From an uncultured Candidatus Melainabacteria bacterium (GTDB lineage: Bacteria; Cyanobacteriota; Vampirovibrionia; Gastranaerophilales; Gastranaerophilaceae): a DNA stretch of 64,000 nucleotides. The number at the start of each line of letters is the position of its first letter. The first letter of the stretch is position 1. Positions 8,413 to 16,691 of this stretch are shown piece after piece. The notes under the pieces are model-generated. The model searched no databases. It was not told where the DNA came from and worked only from the letters and a program-made list of their open reading frames with translations. The stretch lies in assembly GCA_934728585.1 (NCBI GenBank), contig CAKVDZ010000003.1, positions 1-64,000 of the forward strand, written 5' to 3'. The position numbers and the translations under genes were made by a program.

Positions 8413-9054
8413 ATGCACGAATTATTAGATTTTCACGCGATGATACAATATTTTCAACAATTTGGAACTTGGGGACTTGCCCTAAACTCGTTTGTAGAAA
8501 GTTTTTTCCTTGTACCTCCGCCAGATTTTTTGTTAATAATTATGGATTTAGCAAAACCTGAAAAAGCTCTATGGTACGCATTGGTTTGTTCTATCGCATC
8601 AATTCTTGGTGGTATTGTTGGTTATTTAATCGGACTTATCGGCGGAAGACCTGTTTTTAACTGGTTTTTTAGAAAAAATCCTGAACAATTTGAAAAGGTT
8701 GAAGAACTTTACAACAAATATGGTTCAATTGCAGTATTTTTCGCAGGTTTTACTCCTATTCCATACAAAGTTTTCACTATTGCAAGTGGCGTTTTGAATA
8801 TGAACTTGTGTAAATTCACAGTTGCAAGCTTTTTCGGCAGAGCTGGAAGATTTTTTATTGTTAGCATAGTTTTAATGATTTTTGGTGAATGGATTAAACA
8901 ATATATTGAGCTTGTAATCCTTGCAGTATCTGCAATAATCGTGGTTTTCTTTGTTATTCTTTGGTTAAAAAGCAAACATAGCTTAAAAAACAGCTCTAAT
9001 ATAGAGAAAAAAATCGAAGAAAATCCAGATGAAAAAGCTATTCACAACCTATAA
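8413..9054 (+). CDS. DedA/VTT-family membrane protein (YqaA-like)
   Basis: The 213-residue protein has several membrane helices and the VTT/DedA features: VESFFLVPPPDFLL near residue 30, GYLIGLIGGRPVF, and GFTPIPYKVFTIASGVLNM with the F/G-x-x-x-R motif (FFGRAGRFF). DedA proteins are proposed half-transporters or lipid flippases, some moving undecaprenyl phosphate. The charged tail (about 183-213) is cytosolic. It overlaps no gene and ends three bases before the convergent dnaJ stop. Confidence 0.9.
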   Translation: MHELLDFHAMIQYFQQFGTWGLALNSFVESFFLVPPPDFLLIIMDLAKPEKALWYALVCSIASILGGIVGYLIGLIGGRPVFNWFFRKNPEQFEKVEELYNKYGSIAVFFAGFTPIPYKVFTIASGVLNMNLCKFTVASFFGRAGRFFIVSIVLMIFGEWIKQYIELVILAVSAIIVVFFVILWLKSKHSLKNSSNIEKKIEENPDEKAIHNL

Positions 9055-9056
9055 GA

Positions 9057-10115
9057 TTAAACTTTTTCTTTTGCAAAATCTTTCAATTTTCTATATAGTT
9101 CTATTTCTTTATCTGAAAGGTTTTCTGGAATTTCGATATTAACAGTTACAATCATATCGCCTGTTTTACCGTTTTGAGTAAGCCCTTGACCAGCAAGGCG
9201 GTATTTTTGACCAGAATTTGTTTTTGGCATAATTTTCATTAAAACATTACCATTTGCAGTTGGAACGTTGATTGTTGTCCCTAAAACAGCTTCTGGAGGA
9301 GTTATTGGAATCGTAAATAAGACGTTTAAGTCGTCATACTTAAAGTTTGAATTATTTTCTATTACAACGTTTAAGTATAAATCCCCGTTCTTTCCGCCAT
9401 ATAAACCTGGATTACCCTCTGATGGAATTCTTATTTTTGAATTTGGTTTTACATTTGCTGGAATTTTAACAGTAATTTTTTTATGTTGTGAAACAGTACC
9501 CAAACCATCACAAATAGGACAATTCATACCATTTGCAAATTTTCTACCATGACAATTTGTACATTCTTGAGTAGATAGAATATTTACTGTTTTAGAAACT
9601 CCATTCATAGCCTCAAGCATAGTAATAACAACGTCTGTTGTAATATTGTCACCGTTTACAGGTCTATGTGTTTCTTTTTTCTGTTTTGGTTGAGATTTAA
9701 ACCCACCAATAAAATCGTTCAAAATATCTGAAAAATCTTGCGCATTTGAAGATTTTCTACTATTTTCTTTCTTTTGATTGTTTTTATTTGCTTCTTTTAT
9801 AATATCTTCTTGACGTTGAGCTTGTCTATATGCTTTTTGGGCTTCTTTTTGAGCCTCTTTTTGCATAGTCTTGTCTGTTGTTGATTTATTATAGTTAAAA
9901 ATTCCGCATAAAATGTCATAGCGCTTACGTTTTGTGTCATCGGAAAGCGTTTCATAAGCTTCTGAAACCTCTTTAAACTTGTCAACACTGTCACTTCCTG
10001 CAACATCAGGGTGATATTTTCGTGCAAGTTTACGATACGCTGATTTAACATCATCAGCAGTAGCGTCCGAACTTATCCCCAATATTTCATAATAATTCTT
10101 ATGATGTTTTGACAT
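9057..10115 (-). CDS. dnaJ: DnaJ-family co-chaperone with a reduced zinc finger
   Basis: The J domain covers residues 6-68 with HPD at 35-37. A long Lys/Gln-rich linker replaces the usual Gly/Phe region. The zinc domain has only two Cys motifs (CTNCHG and CPICDG) instead of the four CxxCxGxG motifs of canonical DnaJ, so it probably holds one zinc. The C-terminal substrate-binding domains (IPANVKPNSKIRIPSEGNPG, LFTIPITPPEAVLGTTINVPT) are intact. It stimulates DnaK ATPase. Without grpE/dnaK next to it, it may be an accessory J protein rather than the housekeeping one. No Shine-Dalgarno is seen; a promoter lies directly upstream. Confidence 0.88.
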   Translation of the reverse strand: MSKHHKNYYEILGISSDATADDVKSAYRKLARKYHPDVAGSDSVDKFKEVSEAYETLSDDTKRKRYDILCGIFNYNKSTTDKTMQKEAQKEAQKAYRQAQRQEDIIKEANKNNQKKENSRKSSNAQDFSDILNDFIGGFKSQPKQKKETHRPVNGDNITTDVVITMLEAMNGVSKTVNILSTQECTNCHGRKFANGMNCPICDGLGTVSQHKKITVKIPANVKPNSKIRIPSEGNPGLYGGKNGDLYLNVVIENNSNFKYDDLNVLFTIPITPPEAVLGTTINVPTANGNVLMKIMPKTNSGQKYRLAGQGLTQNGKTGDMIVTVNIEIPENLSDKEIELYRKLKDFAKEKV

Positions 10116-10121
10116 ATTTAC

Positions 10122-10149
10122 ATCATAACGGATTTTTCAAAAAAGGCAA
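10122..10149 (-). promoter_or_regulatory. Promoter of dnaJ, predicted leaderless
   Basis: Minus strand TTGCCT (10144-10149), 16 bp, TATGAT (10122-10127), then only 6 nt to the ATG at 10115. Confidence 0.65.
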
Positions 10150-10187
10150 TTGTCCTAAGATACGTTACAAAGATATTATAATATTTT

Positions 10188-10727
10188 TTATAATGTTGAT
10201 TTTAAAGCTAGTAAAATAAGGATTATCCCAGCAAAAATTTCCAGATACATGGTTGGAAATTTCTTTAAGAAACACCCACTCACAAATCCAAAAAGAGAGA
10301 ATAAAAAAGTTGTGCAACCAATCATAATCGCAGAAACAAATATTCTTGATGAAGTTAGCGCCAAGGTTACACCTGCAGCAAGAGCGTCAATACTAGTTGC
10401 AATCGCAATCATAAACAAGCAAGATAGCGATAAACATAGTGGAACTTCTCTATCTTTTTCAAAAGCCTCTTGAATAATTTTTATACCTAAATATAAGAAA
10501 ATACAGAATACAATCCATTTTCCGACAGGTTCAATTGTTTTGTAAAAAGGTTGAGTAACAAAATAGCCTATTAATGGCATAACAGCTTGTGCAACACCCG
10601 TAAAAATCGCCAAAAGCAGTGCGTTTTTTAATCTATTCTCACGCATTATTAATCCATGAGCAAAGGAAACGGCGCAAGCATCAATTGATAAGGCTATTGC
10701 TAAAAGGATTATACCAACTAAAGTCAT
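10188..10727 (-). CDS. mntP: Manganese efflux pump MntP
   Basis: The 179-residue protein has six hydrophobic segments in two repeated halves, each with the MntP signature Asp: LAIALSIDACAVSFAHG (near residue 15) and MIAIATSIDALAAGVTLAL (near residue 110). MntP exports Mn2+ at the inner membrane. Its ATG overlaps the stop of the DUF4127 gene by four bases, so the two are coupled. I see no yybP-ykoY Mn riboswitch upstream. Confidence 0.92.
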   Translation of the reverse strand: MTLVGIILLAIALSIDACAVSFAHGLIMRENRLKNALLLAIFTGVAQAVMPLIGYFVTQPFYKTIEPVGKWIVFCIFLYLGIKIIQEAFEKDREVPLCLSLSCLFMIAIATSIDALAAGVTLALTSSRIFVSAIMIGCTTFLFSLFGFVSGCFLKKFPTMYLEIFAGIILILLALKSTL

Positions 10728-12049
10728 TTTATATTAACCTCAATTTCAAATAATCTATTCCAAGGAAAACTGTAACATGTCTGAAAATCTAAATCAACAA
10801 ACCTTGAAACTTTTTTTTCAAATTCGCTCATATTTGGATTTTTAGGCTCGGACAGTGTTTGACGAACATTAGCTTGATATGCCCAATCGTCAAGTAGTCT
10901 AATAGCTTGCAACTTTTTAAAGGCTTTTTCGTTATATTTTTTTGCTAAAAATTTAACTTTTGCACCGCAAATCAAACTACCAAGAGTATTTGCGCTGGTA
11001 TTCCAAGCTGAATACCCATAAAAATCAGACCTCATTTTTGTATTAATAAATTTTTCAACAAATGCATTATCCGCACCGTTAGCATACCTAACGTCAGCCA
11101 CCATAGCGTTTTTAGGTAACTCAAAGCTTCCACTAAAAGGCTCTGTTGGGCGTTGCATAACGATTTCACCTTGATGGTCTTTGAAATTGTTTACCACAAG
11201 TACAACATCTGCGTTTTCTTTATCTGTAACCTCGACATTTGCCAAGGATAATTGCCCTAACACGGATTTTTCTATAGAAACATCTTCGTAATTTGAAATT
11301 AAGTTTTTATATTCAGGTTCTGTAAAATCAACTGCAACACGCATTTTACCCTCTAAGGCTCTTGCAAAAAGAGTTAGTGGAATTTCATCTGCGCCCGTTT
11401 TAGTAAATCCTCCTAATTTTTCTAACGCTTGCGCCTCTTGCACGTTAAACCCATATTCTGCGCAGTCATCTTTTGAGAAAATTAATGTATCAAACAAACC
11501 CTCTTTTTGCCATTCAAGATATAATTTATTAATCTCAAAATTACGTTTACGAGTTTGCAAATAATCATCTAAAATATCATCTGGAATTAAGCGTTCTATA
11601 CAACTTTCGCACCCTAATTTATGAGTTTGATATGAATAGTCAAAAATCCTCGTGCCGTACTTATTCCAATATTCTTTTTCTTCTTGATTAATATTATTAT
11701 TAGAAATTCGCATTATACTTGAAAAAGCGTAGATTTTTGCATCTTTTGTTTTTAGAATTTCTTTAAAATTTTCAACTCTATTTTTTATCTGTTCAAAGGT
11801 TTCAGTACTTCTTCTTGATGGAATTAAACCGCCATACGCAACTGTATCAAGTGATATAACCATCGCATCTACTTTTGGAGTATTTTTTAACCATTTTAAA
11901 ATACCACCAATATCTGCATTTCTAGTCAAATCACCTAAAAGAGCTCTATCTGGAATAAACAATTCAATACTTTCGTCTATCGCAGATATATCTTTAAACA
12001 AATTATAACAAACTGGTCTATTGTCTATCGGAATTACGCAAATTTTCAT
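10724..12049 (-). CDS. DUF4127-family protein
   Basis: The 441-residue soluble protein opens with KICVIPIDNRPVCYNLF and contains AMVISLDTVAYGGLIPSRR, both typical of DUF4127; NxxAWNTSANTLG occurs near residue 345. Function is unknown for the family, though some annotate it near sugar metabolism. The TATAAT at 12059-12064 is 9 nt before the ATG and no Shine-Dalgarno is visible, so it is probably leaderless. It is cotranscribed with mntP. Confidence 0.85.
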   Translation of the reverse strand: MKICVIPIDNRPVCYNLFKDISAIDESIELFIPDRALLGDLTRNADIGGILKWLKNTPKVDAMVISLDTVAYGGLIPSRRSTETFEQIKNRVENFKEILKTKDAKIYAFSSIMRISNNNINQEEKEYWNKYGTRIFDYSYQTHKLGCESCIERLIPDDILDDYLQTRKRNFEINKLYLEWQKEGLFDTLIFSKDDCAEYGFNVQEAQALEKLGGFTKTGADEIPLTLFARALEGKMRVAVDFTEPEYKNLISNYEDVSIEKSVLGQLSLANVEVTDKENADVVLVVNNFKDHQGEIVMQRPTEPFSGSFELPKNAMVADVRYANGADNAFVEKFINTKMRSDFYGYSAWNTSANTLGSLICGAKVKFLAKKYNEKAFKKLQAIRLLDDWAYQANVRQTLSEPKNPNMSEFEKKVSRFVDLDFQTCYSFPWNRLFEIEVNIK

Positions 12050-12121
12050 AATATTTTTATTATACTAAATAATCCGTTTAATGTGTGACTTTTTACAAAA
12101 GTTAAGTATAATATTATAGTT

Positions 12122-12754
12122 ATGAAAAAATTTATTTTGTTTTTAATAATTTTTATATTCACGGCAAATGCAGGTTTCTGTATGATTGACGCGTCTACTG
12201 GCGAAGAAATCAAGGGTTATAAAGGCAACTTACCTGATGTTACAGAAAGATTTCAAAAGTACATTCCACAAACAGCAAAACCACAGTTTAAATCAATTGA
12301 CGCATTCAATGTTTCAAAAGGATACAAACCCGTTCCTCGCGATAACCCATCATACGTAAACGTTATCCTCAAAAAAGAAAAAATTTCAGAATTTGCAAAC
12401 GATATCAATAAATTAATACCAATTGTTGAAAACTTGATTGGTTCAATTGAAAACGAAGAAGACGAACAACTTTTTGCAGCTCGTGCAAACTATTTGTACG
12501 ATGACGTTGAATATATGAGAAAAAAATACATCGATGCACCAGAACGGTATTATCCAGCGTATGATGCTTTGATTACTGTCGCAAATAGGGCTAAAGCAAT
12601 AGTTTCTGTCAGAAACGAAGCAAAAGTATATAGTGCATATTTACCATATCAAACAGAGGGTTATATGTACACTCCGCAATATGTAAACGAACAATTGGGA
12701 TATCTTTTGCAAGAACTACATGAAACCATTCTATTGATGAGAGATGTAAACTAA
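12122..12754 (+). CDS. Secreted protein of unknown function
   Basis: Residues 1-20 form a Sec signal peptide (MKKFILFLIIFIFTANAGFC). The rest is hydrophilic and helical (about 190 residues), with no repeat or motif I recognise. TATAAT at 12107-12112 is 9 nt before the ATG and there is no Shine-Dalgarno, another leaderless candidate. It ends at a bidirectional terminator shared with the convergent gene. The Cys at residue 20 is not in a lipobox. Confidence 0.75.
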   Translation: MKKFILFLIIFIFTANAGFCMIDASTGEEIKGYKGNLPDVTERFQKYIPQTAKPQFKSIDAFNVSKGYKPVPRDNPSYVNVILKKEKISEFANDINKLIPIVENLIGSIENEEDEQLFAARANYLYDDVEYMRKKYIDAPERYYPAYDALITVANRAKAIVSVRNEAKVYSAYLPYQTEGYMYTPQYVNEQLGYLLQELHETILLMRDVN

Positions 12755-12758
12755 AAAT

Positions 12759-12788
12759 AAAAAAGACCTTTAAAAGGTCTTTTTTTAT
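12759..12788. terminator. Bidirectional terminator
   Basis: AAAAAAGACCTTTAAAAGGTCTTTTTTT is a palindrome with A and T tails, between two convergent stop codons; it can serve both strands. Confidence 0.9.
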
Positions 12789-14419
12789 GCAAATAAATTA
12801 AAATCTTTTTCTGCGTGTTTTGAAATAATCGACTTAACAGATTCAATTTCTTGTTGCATAGCACTGTGTTCTGTATCTAAACTTTTCATTTGATTATCTA
12901 GCACTTTTTCTTTTCTGTTAATTTTAGCCATTTGTGCGTTGTATTCTGCTTCTGCTGCCGCATCATCTGACTTGTCATATCGAGTTAAAATATCAGTTGA
13001 AGAAGATAAACTTACCTCTTTTCCATCTTTCATCAAGGTTAAATAGCCACTTAATAAACCTTGAATTAAAAATTTATTATTTTTAGTGAGCGCTTCATAC
13101 AAATCATACTGTTCTTGAGTACAACCATTTTGCATAGCAGCATCATATGCATTCCAAGCCGTTGTTGCTTCTTGTACCTTTTGATTATAAGCCTTCAGAT
13201 TATTACTATATTCTTGTCTAATTTGGTTTTCTTTATTTGAATCCCACTCTTTAATTTCACCAGTTTTGGCAATATTAAGAGCCTCACTATAAGTGAAAGA
13301 TTTTATACCAGATGAAGTAAACGCTGTTTGAACTTTATTTTCCCATTCAGAAAGAGTATAACCTCTAGAATTTAACGTAATAGAAGTTTGTCTATTCATT
13401 TGCGATGTATCTGCTTTTTGGTTTAAAACAGTTGAAGTAGGATTTTGGAAAAATTTATCATAGTATGAGAAAGCTTTTTGAGTAAGTCTTCTCACCATTT
13501 CAGATAAATTCAAGAAATAGCCGTCATTATCACAGCCTTTTTTATAGGTTTCAGTTAAATTCCCAACCAAACCATTTCTTGCTTCATTAACAGCTTTTAA
13601 ATAAGCTGTATTTGTATCACGTTCTCTATTTCTATCGTTAAAATTAATATTATTTTTTAACTCATTCAGATACGTTTCCATATAAGTTTTAAAACCTGAA
13701 TCAGTATTTGTTGTAATATTTAATGCTGTAGCTATTTTTGTAATTAACTGATTACCTATATTAACAAGTGCATTCTTTGCTTGAGTATCTGGATAACCAC
13801 CAACTTTACCGCCATCTTGAGCCAGTACTACTACATAATCAACTCCATTTGCAGGATTTGCGATTTCATCTAAAGATTTGTAAGACAAACTTGTATTAAA
13901 ACTATTTCCACTTGTAAATGCATTTAAATTAAATGCATCAATGTTATTGTTTTTCAATAAATCATTCATTGATGTTGTAATAGTTTTAGGATATTCACCA
14001 GCTTTGCTTAATGCAGTATCTTTCCAATTTTTTGCATCAGTAAGTGCCTGACCTTTATAACCACTTAACGAAGAAAGGTCTAAAGTAGGTTTTTCACTTG
14101 CATAATTTTCTGGTCGAGGAACAGATGGTTTTTGAATTTCATCAATAACTGTACCGTTTTTAGCAAATGTACCGTCACCCGTTTTTTTAATAGAATAGCC
14201 TGCTGCAGTTAAGTTTGAATAAGTTAACTCAACTTCATTTGTACCATCTGCCATCAATAAGGTTTGATTATTTAAAGCTTTTGTATATTTTGTTGAAACT
14301 TCTTCTGAATCATTTGCCAACAAAATTTTCGCATTAGCAATCATCTGTTGTTTCAATTCAATTGAAGACAACCTTGATGTTAGAGTTAATAATCTTGCTT
14401 GTGACGCCGCTAATCCCAT
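12785..14419 (-). CDS. MGxxASQARLL-family flagella-coregulated protein, copy 2
   Basis: Start is the ATG at 14419, six bases inside the longest frame, after AAGGAC. The 544-residue product lacks a signal peptide. Residues 1-60 (MGLAASQARLLTLTSRLSSI, then KILLANDSEEVSTKYTKALN) and the last 75 residues (from NKFLIQGLLSGYLTLMKDG through the coiled-coil AQMAKINRKEKVLDNQMKSL to FNLFA) are nearly identical to its neighbour; the middle 350 residues diverge. Conserved helical ends around a variable core are what flagellins and hook-associated proteins show, but no sequence homology to those is evident. It has its own sigma-28 promoter and terminator. I infer a surface or axial flagellar component. 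An alternative is a substrate or regulator of flagellar export. Confidence 0.88.
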   Translation of the reverse strand: MGLAASQARLLTLTSRLSSIELKQQMIANAKILLANDSEEVSTKYTKALNNQTLLMADGTNEVELTYSNLTAAGYSIKKTGDGTFAKNGTVIDEIQKPSVPRPENYASEKPTLDLSSLSGYKGQALTDAKNWKDTALSKAGEYPKTITTSMNDLLKNNNIDAFNLNAFTSGNSFNTSLSYKSLDEIANPANGVDYVVVLAQDGGKVGGYPDTQAKNALVNIGNQLITKIATALNITTNTDSGFKTYMETYLNELKNNINFNDRNRERDTNTAYLKAVNEARNGLVGNLTETYKKGCDNDGYFLNLSEMVRRLTQKAFSYYDKFFQNPTSTVLNQKADTSQMNRQTSITLNSRGYTLSEWENKVQTAFTSSGIKSFTYSEALNIAKTGEIKEWDSNKENQIRQEYSNNLKAYNQKVQEATTAWNAYDAAMQNGCTQEQYDLYEALTKNNKFLIQGLLSGYLTLMKDGKEVSLSSSTDILTRYDKSDDAAAEAEYNAQMAKINRKEKVLDNQMKSLDTEHSAMQQEIESVKSIISKHAEKDFNLFA

Positions 14420-14453
14420 AATCACATGTCCTTTTGGCTACCTACTACATGAT

Positions 14454-14481
14454 TTTACGGCACTTTTGAAAAAGTTCTTTA
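14454..14481 (-). promoter_or_regulatory. Sigma-28-type promoter for copy 2
   Basis: Minus strand TAAAGAAC (14474-14481), 12 bp, GCCGTAAA (14454-14461). The 35 bases after it, through the ribosome site, are almost identical to those before copy 3. Confidence 0.7.
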
Positions 14482-14519
14482 ATTTATTTAACAAAAATTA
14501 ACATACTTTTATTGGCAAC

Positions 14520-14547
14520 AAAAAAAAAAGACCTATAAATAGGTCTT
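14520..14547 (-). terminator. Terminator of copy 3 gene
   Basis: AAAGACCTATaaATAGGTCTTT followed on the minus strand by a T10 run, directly after the stop codon of the gene at 14548-16083. Confidence 0.9.
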
Positions 14548-16083
14548 TTATCCAAATAAGTTAAAATCCTTATCAGTGTGATCTTTGATGATATTTTTAA
14601 TAGACTCAACTTCTTGTTGCATAGCACTGTGTTCTGTGTCTAAGTTCTTCATTTGTTGGTCTAACATTTTTTCTTTTTTGTTAATCTTAGCCATTTGAGC
14701 ATTGTATTCAGCTTCTGCTGCAGCGTCATCTGTTTTGTCGTATTGCTCAATAACGCTTGTTGCTGATGAAATTGAAACATCTTGACCGTCTTTTACTAAA
14801 GTCAAATATCCACTCAATAAACCTTGAATTAAGAATTGTGGATTTGATTTTAATTGAGTTTGCAAATCTGTCCTTGCGTTATAATCTGCTAATGCTCTAT
14901 CATAATCTGTAGTAATATTACCAGAACTGTCAGGTTCGTATACTTTAACACTGCCTTTTACTATATTCATAGCATCATTCCACGTTAACATAGAATAGTT
15001 TCCAGCATTAAATTCACTCTGTGCTTTTTGTTCCCATTGAGATGGAGTTAGCCCTTTAGCGCTTGAAGAAACTGAATACGACGTAGACATATTTAAGTCA
15101 ATTTTATTACTATCTGGAGCAGTACCTATAGTATAATTTTGAGCCCCATTTGTATTCAATGCAATTGCAACCAAACGTCTTGCTAATTCTGAAACATTCA
15201 AAAAATATTCATCTCTATCACTGCCACCAAGCCAGCCTGAAGAAGTTCCGTTACCAATAATACCATCGTTTGCATCGTTTGATGCACCTACAGACGCTTT
15301 TCCAGGTTGGGTGTGTTTATTTTTATCTTGATATCCGACAATACCTGATTTTAAATCCTCTAAAAAATTTTGTGCTTCTGAGTGAAATGAAGAATTATCA
15401 CTTATACCTAATGCTTGAGTAATAGATGAAATCAATGCATTCGCTATAGCCTGAATATTTTGTTGCGCCATTTCGGTAGGCACGCCTTTTTCTTTGCCAT
15501 CTGACGCAATTCTTATTACATTGTCATATTCTTGATTTTGAAGCAAAGCAAAAAGATTTGTACCAATTTCAGCAGAAGCTTCACCTGCAGACTTATTTAA
15601 AGCTGTTGGATTTGAGTTATATGTAGTTGTCCATTCATTGTTATTTATTGAAGGAATAGTCGCATTTGCAAAAAGCTGTTGAAGATTACCTGTTTTTGTT
15701 GATGGGTATTCGCCATATTGTTGAATAATATTTTTTAACGAATTTTCCCATTTTTTACCTTCAGGAACTTTTGCAACATCAAGAGCTTTTGGATAATTTG
15801 CAGGATTTGGTCTTTCTACATTTCCAGTAGTATAACCACCACTCATTCTTCTAACTTCATAACCAAACGATTTTAAATTGTCATATGTCATGGCCATCTC
15901 ATTTGTACCGTCAGACATTTTTAATGTTTGGTTATTTAAAGCCTTTGTGTATTTATTTGACACTTCTTCTGAATCATTTGCCAACAAAATTTTTGAGTTA
16001 GCAATAGCTTGTTGTCTTAATTCAATCGAAGACAACCTTGATGTTAGTGTTAATAATCTTGCTTGTGATGCTGCTAATCCCAT
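14548..16083 (-). CDS. MGxxASQARLL-family flagella-coregulated protein, copy 3
   Basis: Start is the ATG at 16083 after AAGGAC; the product has 511 residues and no signal peptide. Its N-terminal 60 and C-terminal 75 residues match the tandem neighbour (MGLAASQARLL..., FLIQGLLSGYLTLVKDG, coiled coil KINKKEKMLDQQMKNLDTEH, DFNLFG end). The core is different, with Ser/Gly/Asn-rich tracts (about residues 265-345). Shared segments such as EYFLNVSELARRLV (YFLNLSEMVRRLT in copy 2) show that the cores are still homologous. A tandem duplication followed by rapid core divergence is the simplest reading. It has a sigma-28 promoter at 16118-16144. Function unknown; see copy 2. Confidence 0.88.
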   Translation of the reverse strand: MGLAASQARLLTLTSRLSSIELRQQAIANSKILLANDSEEVSNKYTKALNNQTLKMSDGTNEMAMTYDNLKSFGYEVRRMSGGYTTGNVERPNPANYPKALDVAKVPEGKKWENSLKNIIQQYGEYPSTKTGNLQQLFANATIPSINNNEWTTTYNSNPTALNKSAGEASAEIGTNLFALLQNQEYDNVIRIASDGKEKGVPTEMAQQNIQAIANALISSITQALGISDNSSFHSEAQNFLEDLKSGIVGYQDKNKHTQPGKASVGASNDANDGIIGNGTSSGWLGGSDRDEYFLNVSELARRLVAIALNTNGAQNYTIGTAPDSNKIDLNMSTSYSVSSSAKGLTPSQWEQKAQSEFNAGNYSMLTWNDAMNIVKGSVKVYEPDSSGNITTDYDRALADYNARTDLQTQLKSNPQFLIQGLLSGYLTLVKDGQDVSISSATSVIEQYDKTDDAAAEAEYNAQMAKINKKEKMLDQQMKNLDTEHSAMQQEVESIKNIIKDHTDKDFNLFG

Positions 16084-16117
16084 AATCACATGTCCTTTTG
16101 ACTACCTACTACATGAT

Positions 16118-16144
16118 TTTACGGCATAAATTCCAAGAACTTTA
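16118..16144 (-). promoter_or_regulatory. Sigma-28-type promoter for copy 3
   Basis: Minus strand TAAAGTTC (16137-16144), 11 bp, GCCGTAAA (16118-16125). Confidence 0.75.
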
Positions 16145-16173
16145 GCTTACTGTTACAATACTTAACATACTAA

Positions 16174-16491
16174 TTATTGTGGCAAATATTTTGACCAGTG
16201 TTCGTCTAAATTTTTAATAAATTTATGTGCGTCCAAGACGTCATCTTTTGATATTGGCGGTAAATCCTCCAACATTCTCAACTCTGTCTTTTCTTCTTCA
16301 AAATCTTTTACTTCTAAATCTGATACGCCTAAAAATGCTATACCAAAGCTTTTGCCACAATGTACGCAATTCAAGCGTACAACAAGCATAGCATCTTCTT
16401 GACGTAACACTTCAATTGACTCCTCGCCAAAATCCGATTTACATCTTGAACAACATAAATTCTTAAACATTACATTTAATTTACTATCCAT
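16174..16491 (-). CDS. Small zinc-ribbon protein, uncharacterised
   Basis: From the ATG at 16491 the product is 105 residues. Two CxxC pairs (CSRC and CVHC, about 25 residues apart) suggest a zinc ribbon, preceded by CC. The C-terminal half is acidic and helical. A longer frame from 16512 has no better ribosome site. TATACT at 16501-16506 lies 9 nt upstream, so the mRNA may be leaderless. Role unknown; zinc ribbons of this size often bind nucleic acid or RNA polymerase. Confidence 0.75.
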   Translation of the reverse strand: MDSKLNVMFKNLCCSRCKSDFGEESIEVLRQEDAMLVVRLNCVHCGKSFGIAFLGVSDLEVKDFEEEKTELRMLEDLPPISKDDVLDAHKFIKNLDEHWSKYLPQ

Positions 16492-16572
16492 CTCACTAAT
16501 AGTATAACCCAAATAGATTGTTTAAAAATAGCCCAACTGTGGAATATTATTATTAGATTTACAGGAGCCCCT

Positions 16573-16668
16573 ATGTTTACACTCACAATTACAGTTTTCG
16601 GTTTTATTGTATACGCCGCCTGCGTAATAATTCCGAGCATCTTAGATGAATTAGTAAATTCACATTAG
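16573..16668 (+). CDS. 31-residue membrane microprotein candidate
   Basis: ATG at 16573 follows ACAGGAGCCCCT, a good ribosome site. The product MFTLTITVFGFIVYAACVII plus PSILDELVNSH is one membrane helix with a short charged tail. It lies upstream of rsmH and the division genes. No homologue comes to mind; small size makes chance possible, but the ribosome site and composition favour a real gene. Confidence 0.5.
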   Translation: MFTLTITVFGFIVYAACVIIPSILDELVNSH

Positions 16669-16691
16669 TGTATTTGTGCTAAAATTCTTAT

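Noticed and set aside
10500..10800. yybP-ykoY manganese riboswitch for mntP
   Set aside because: mntP overlaps the upstream gene, leaving no leader, and no such structure precedes the operon.
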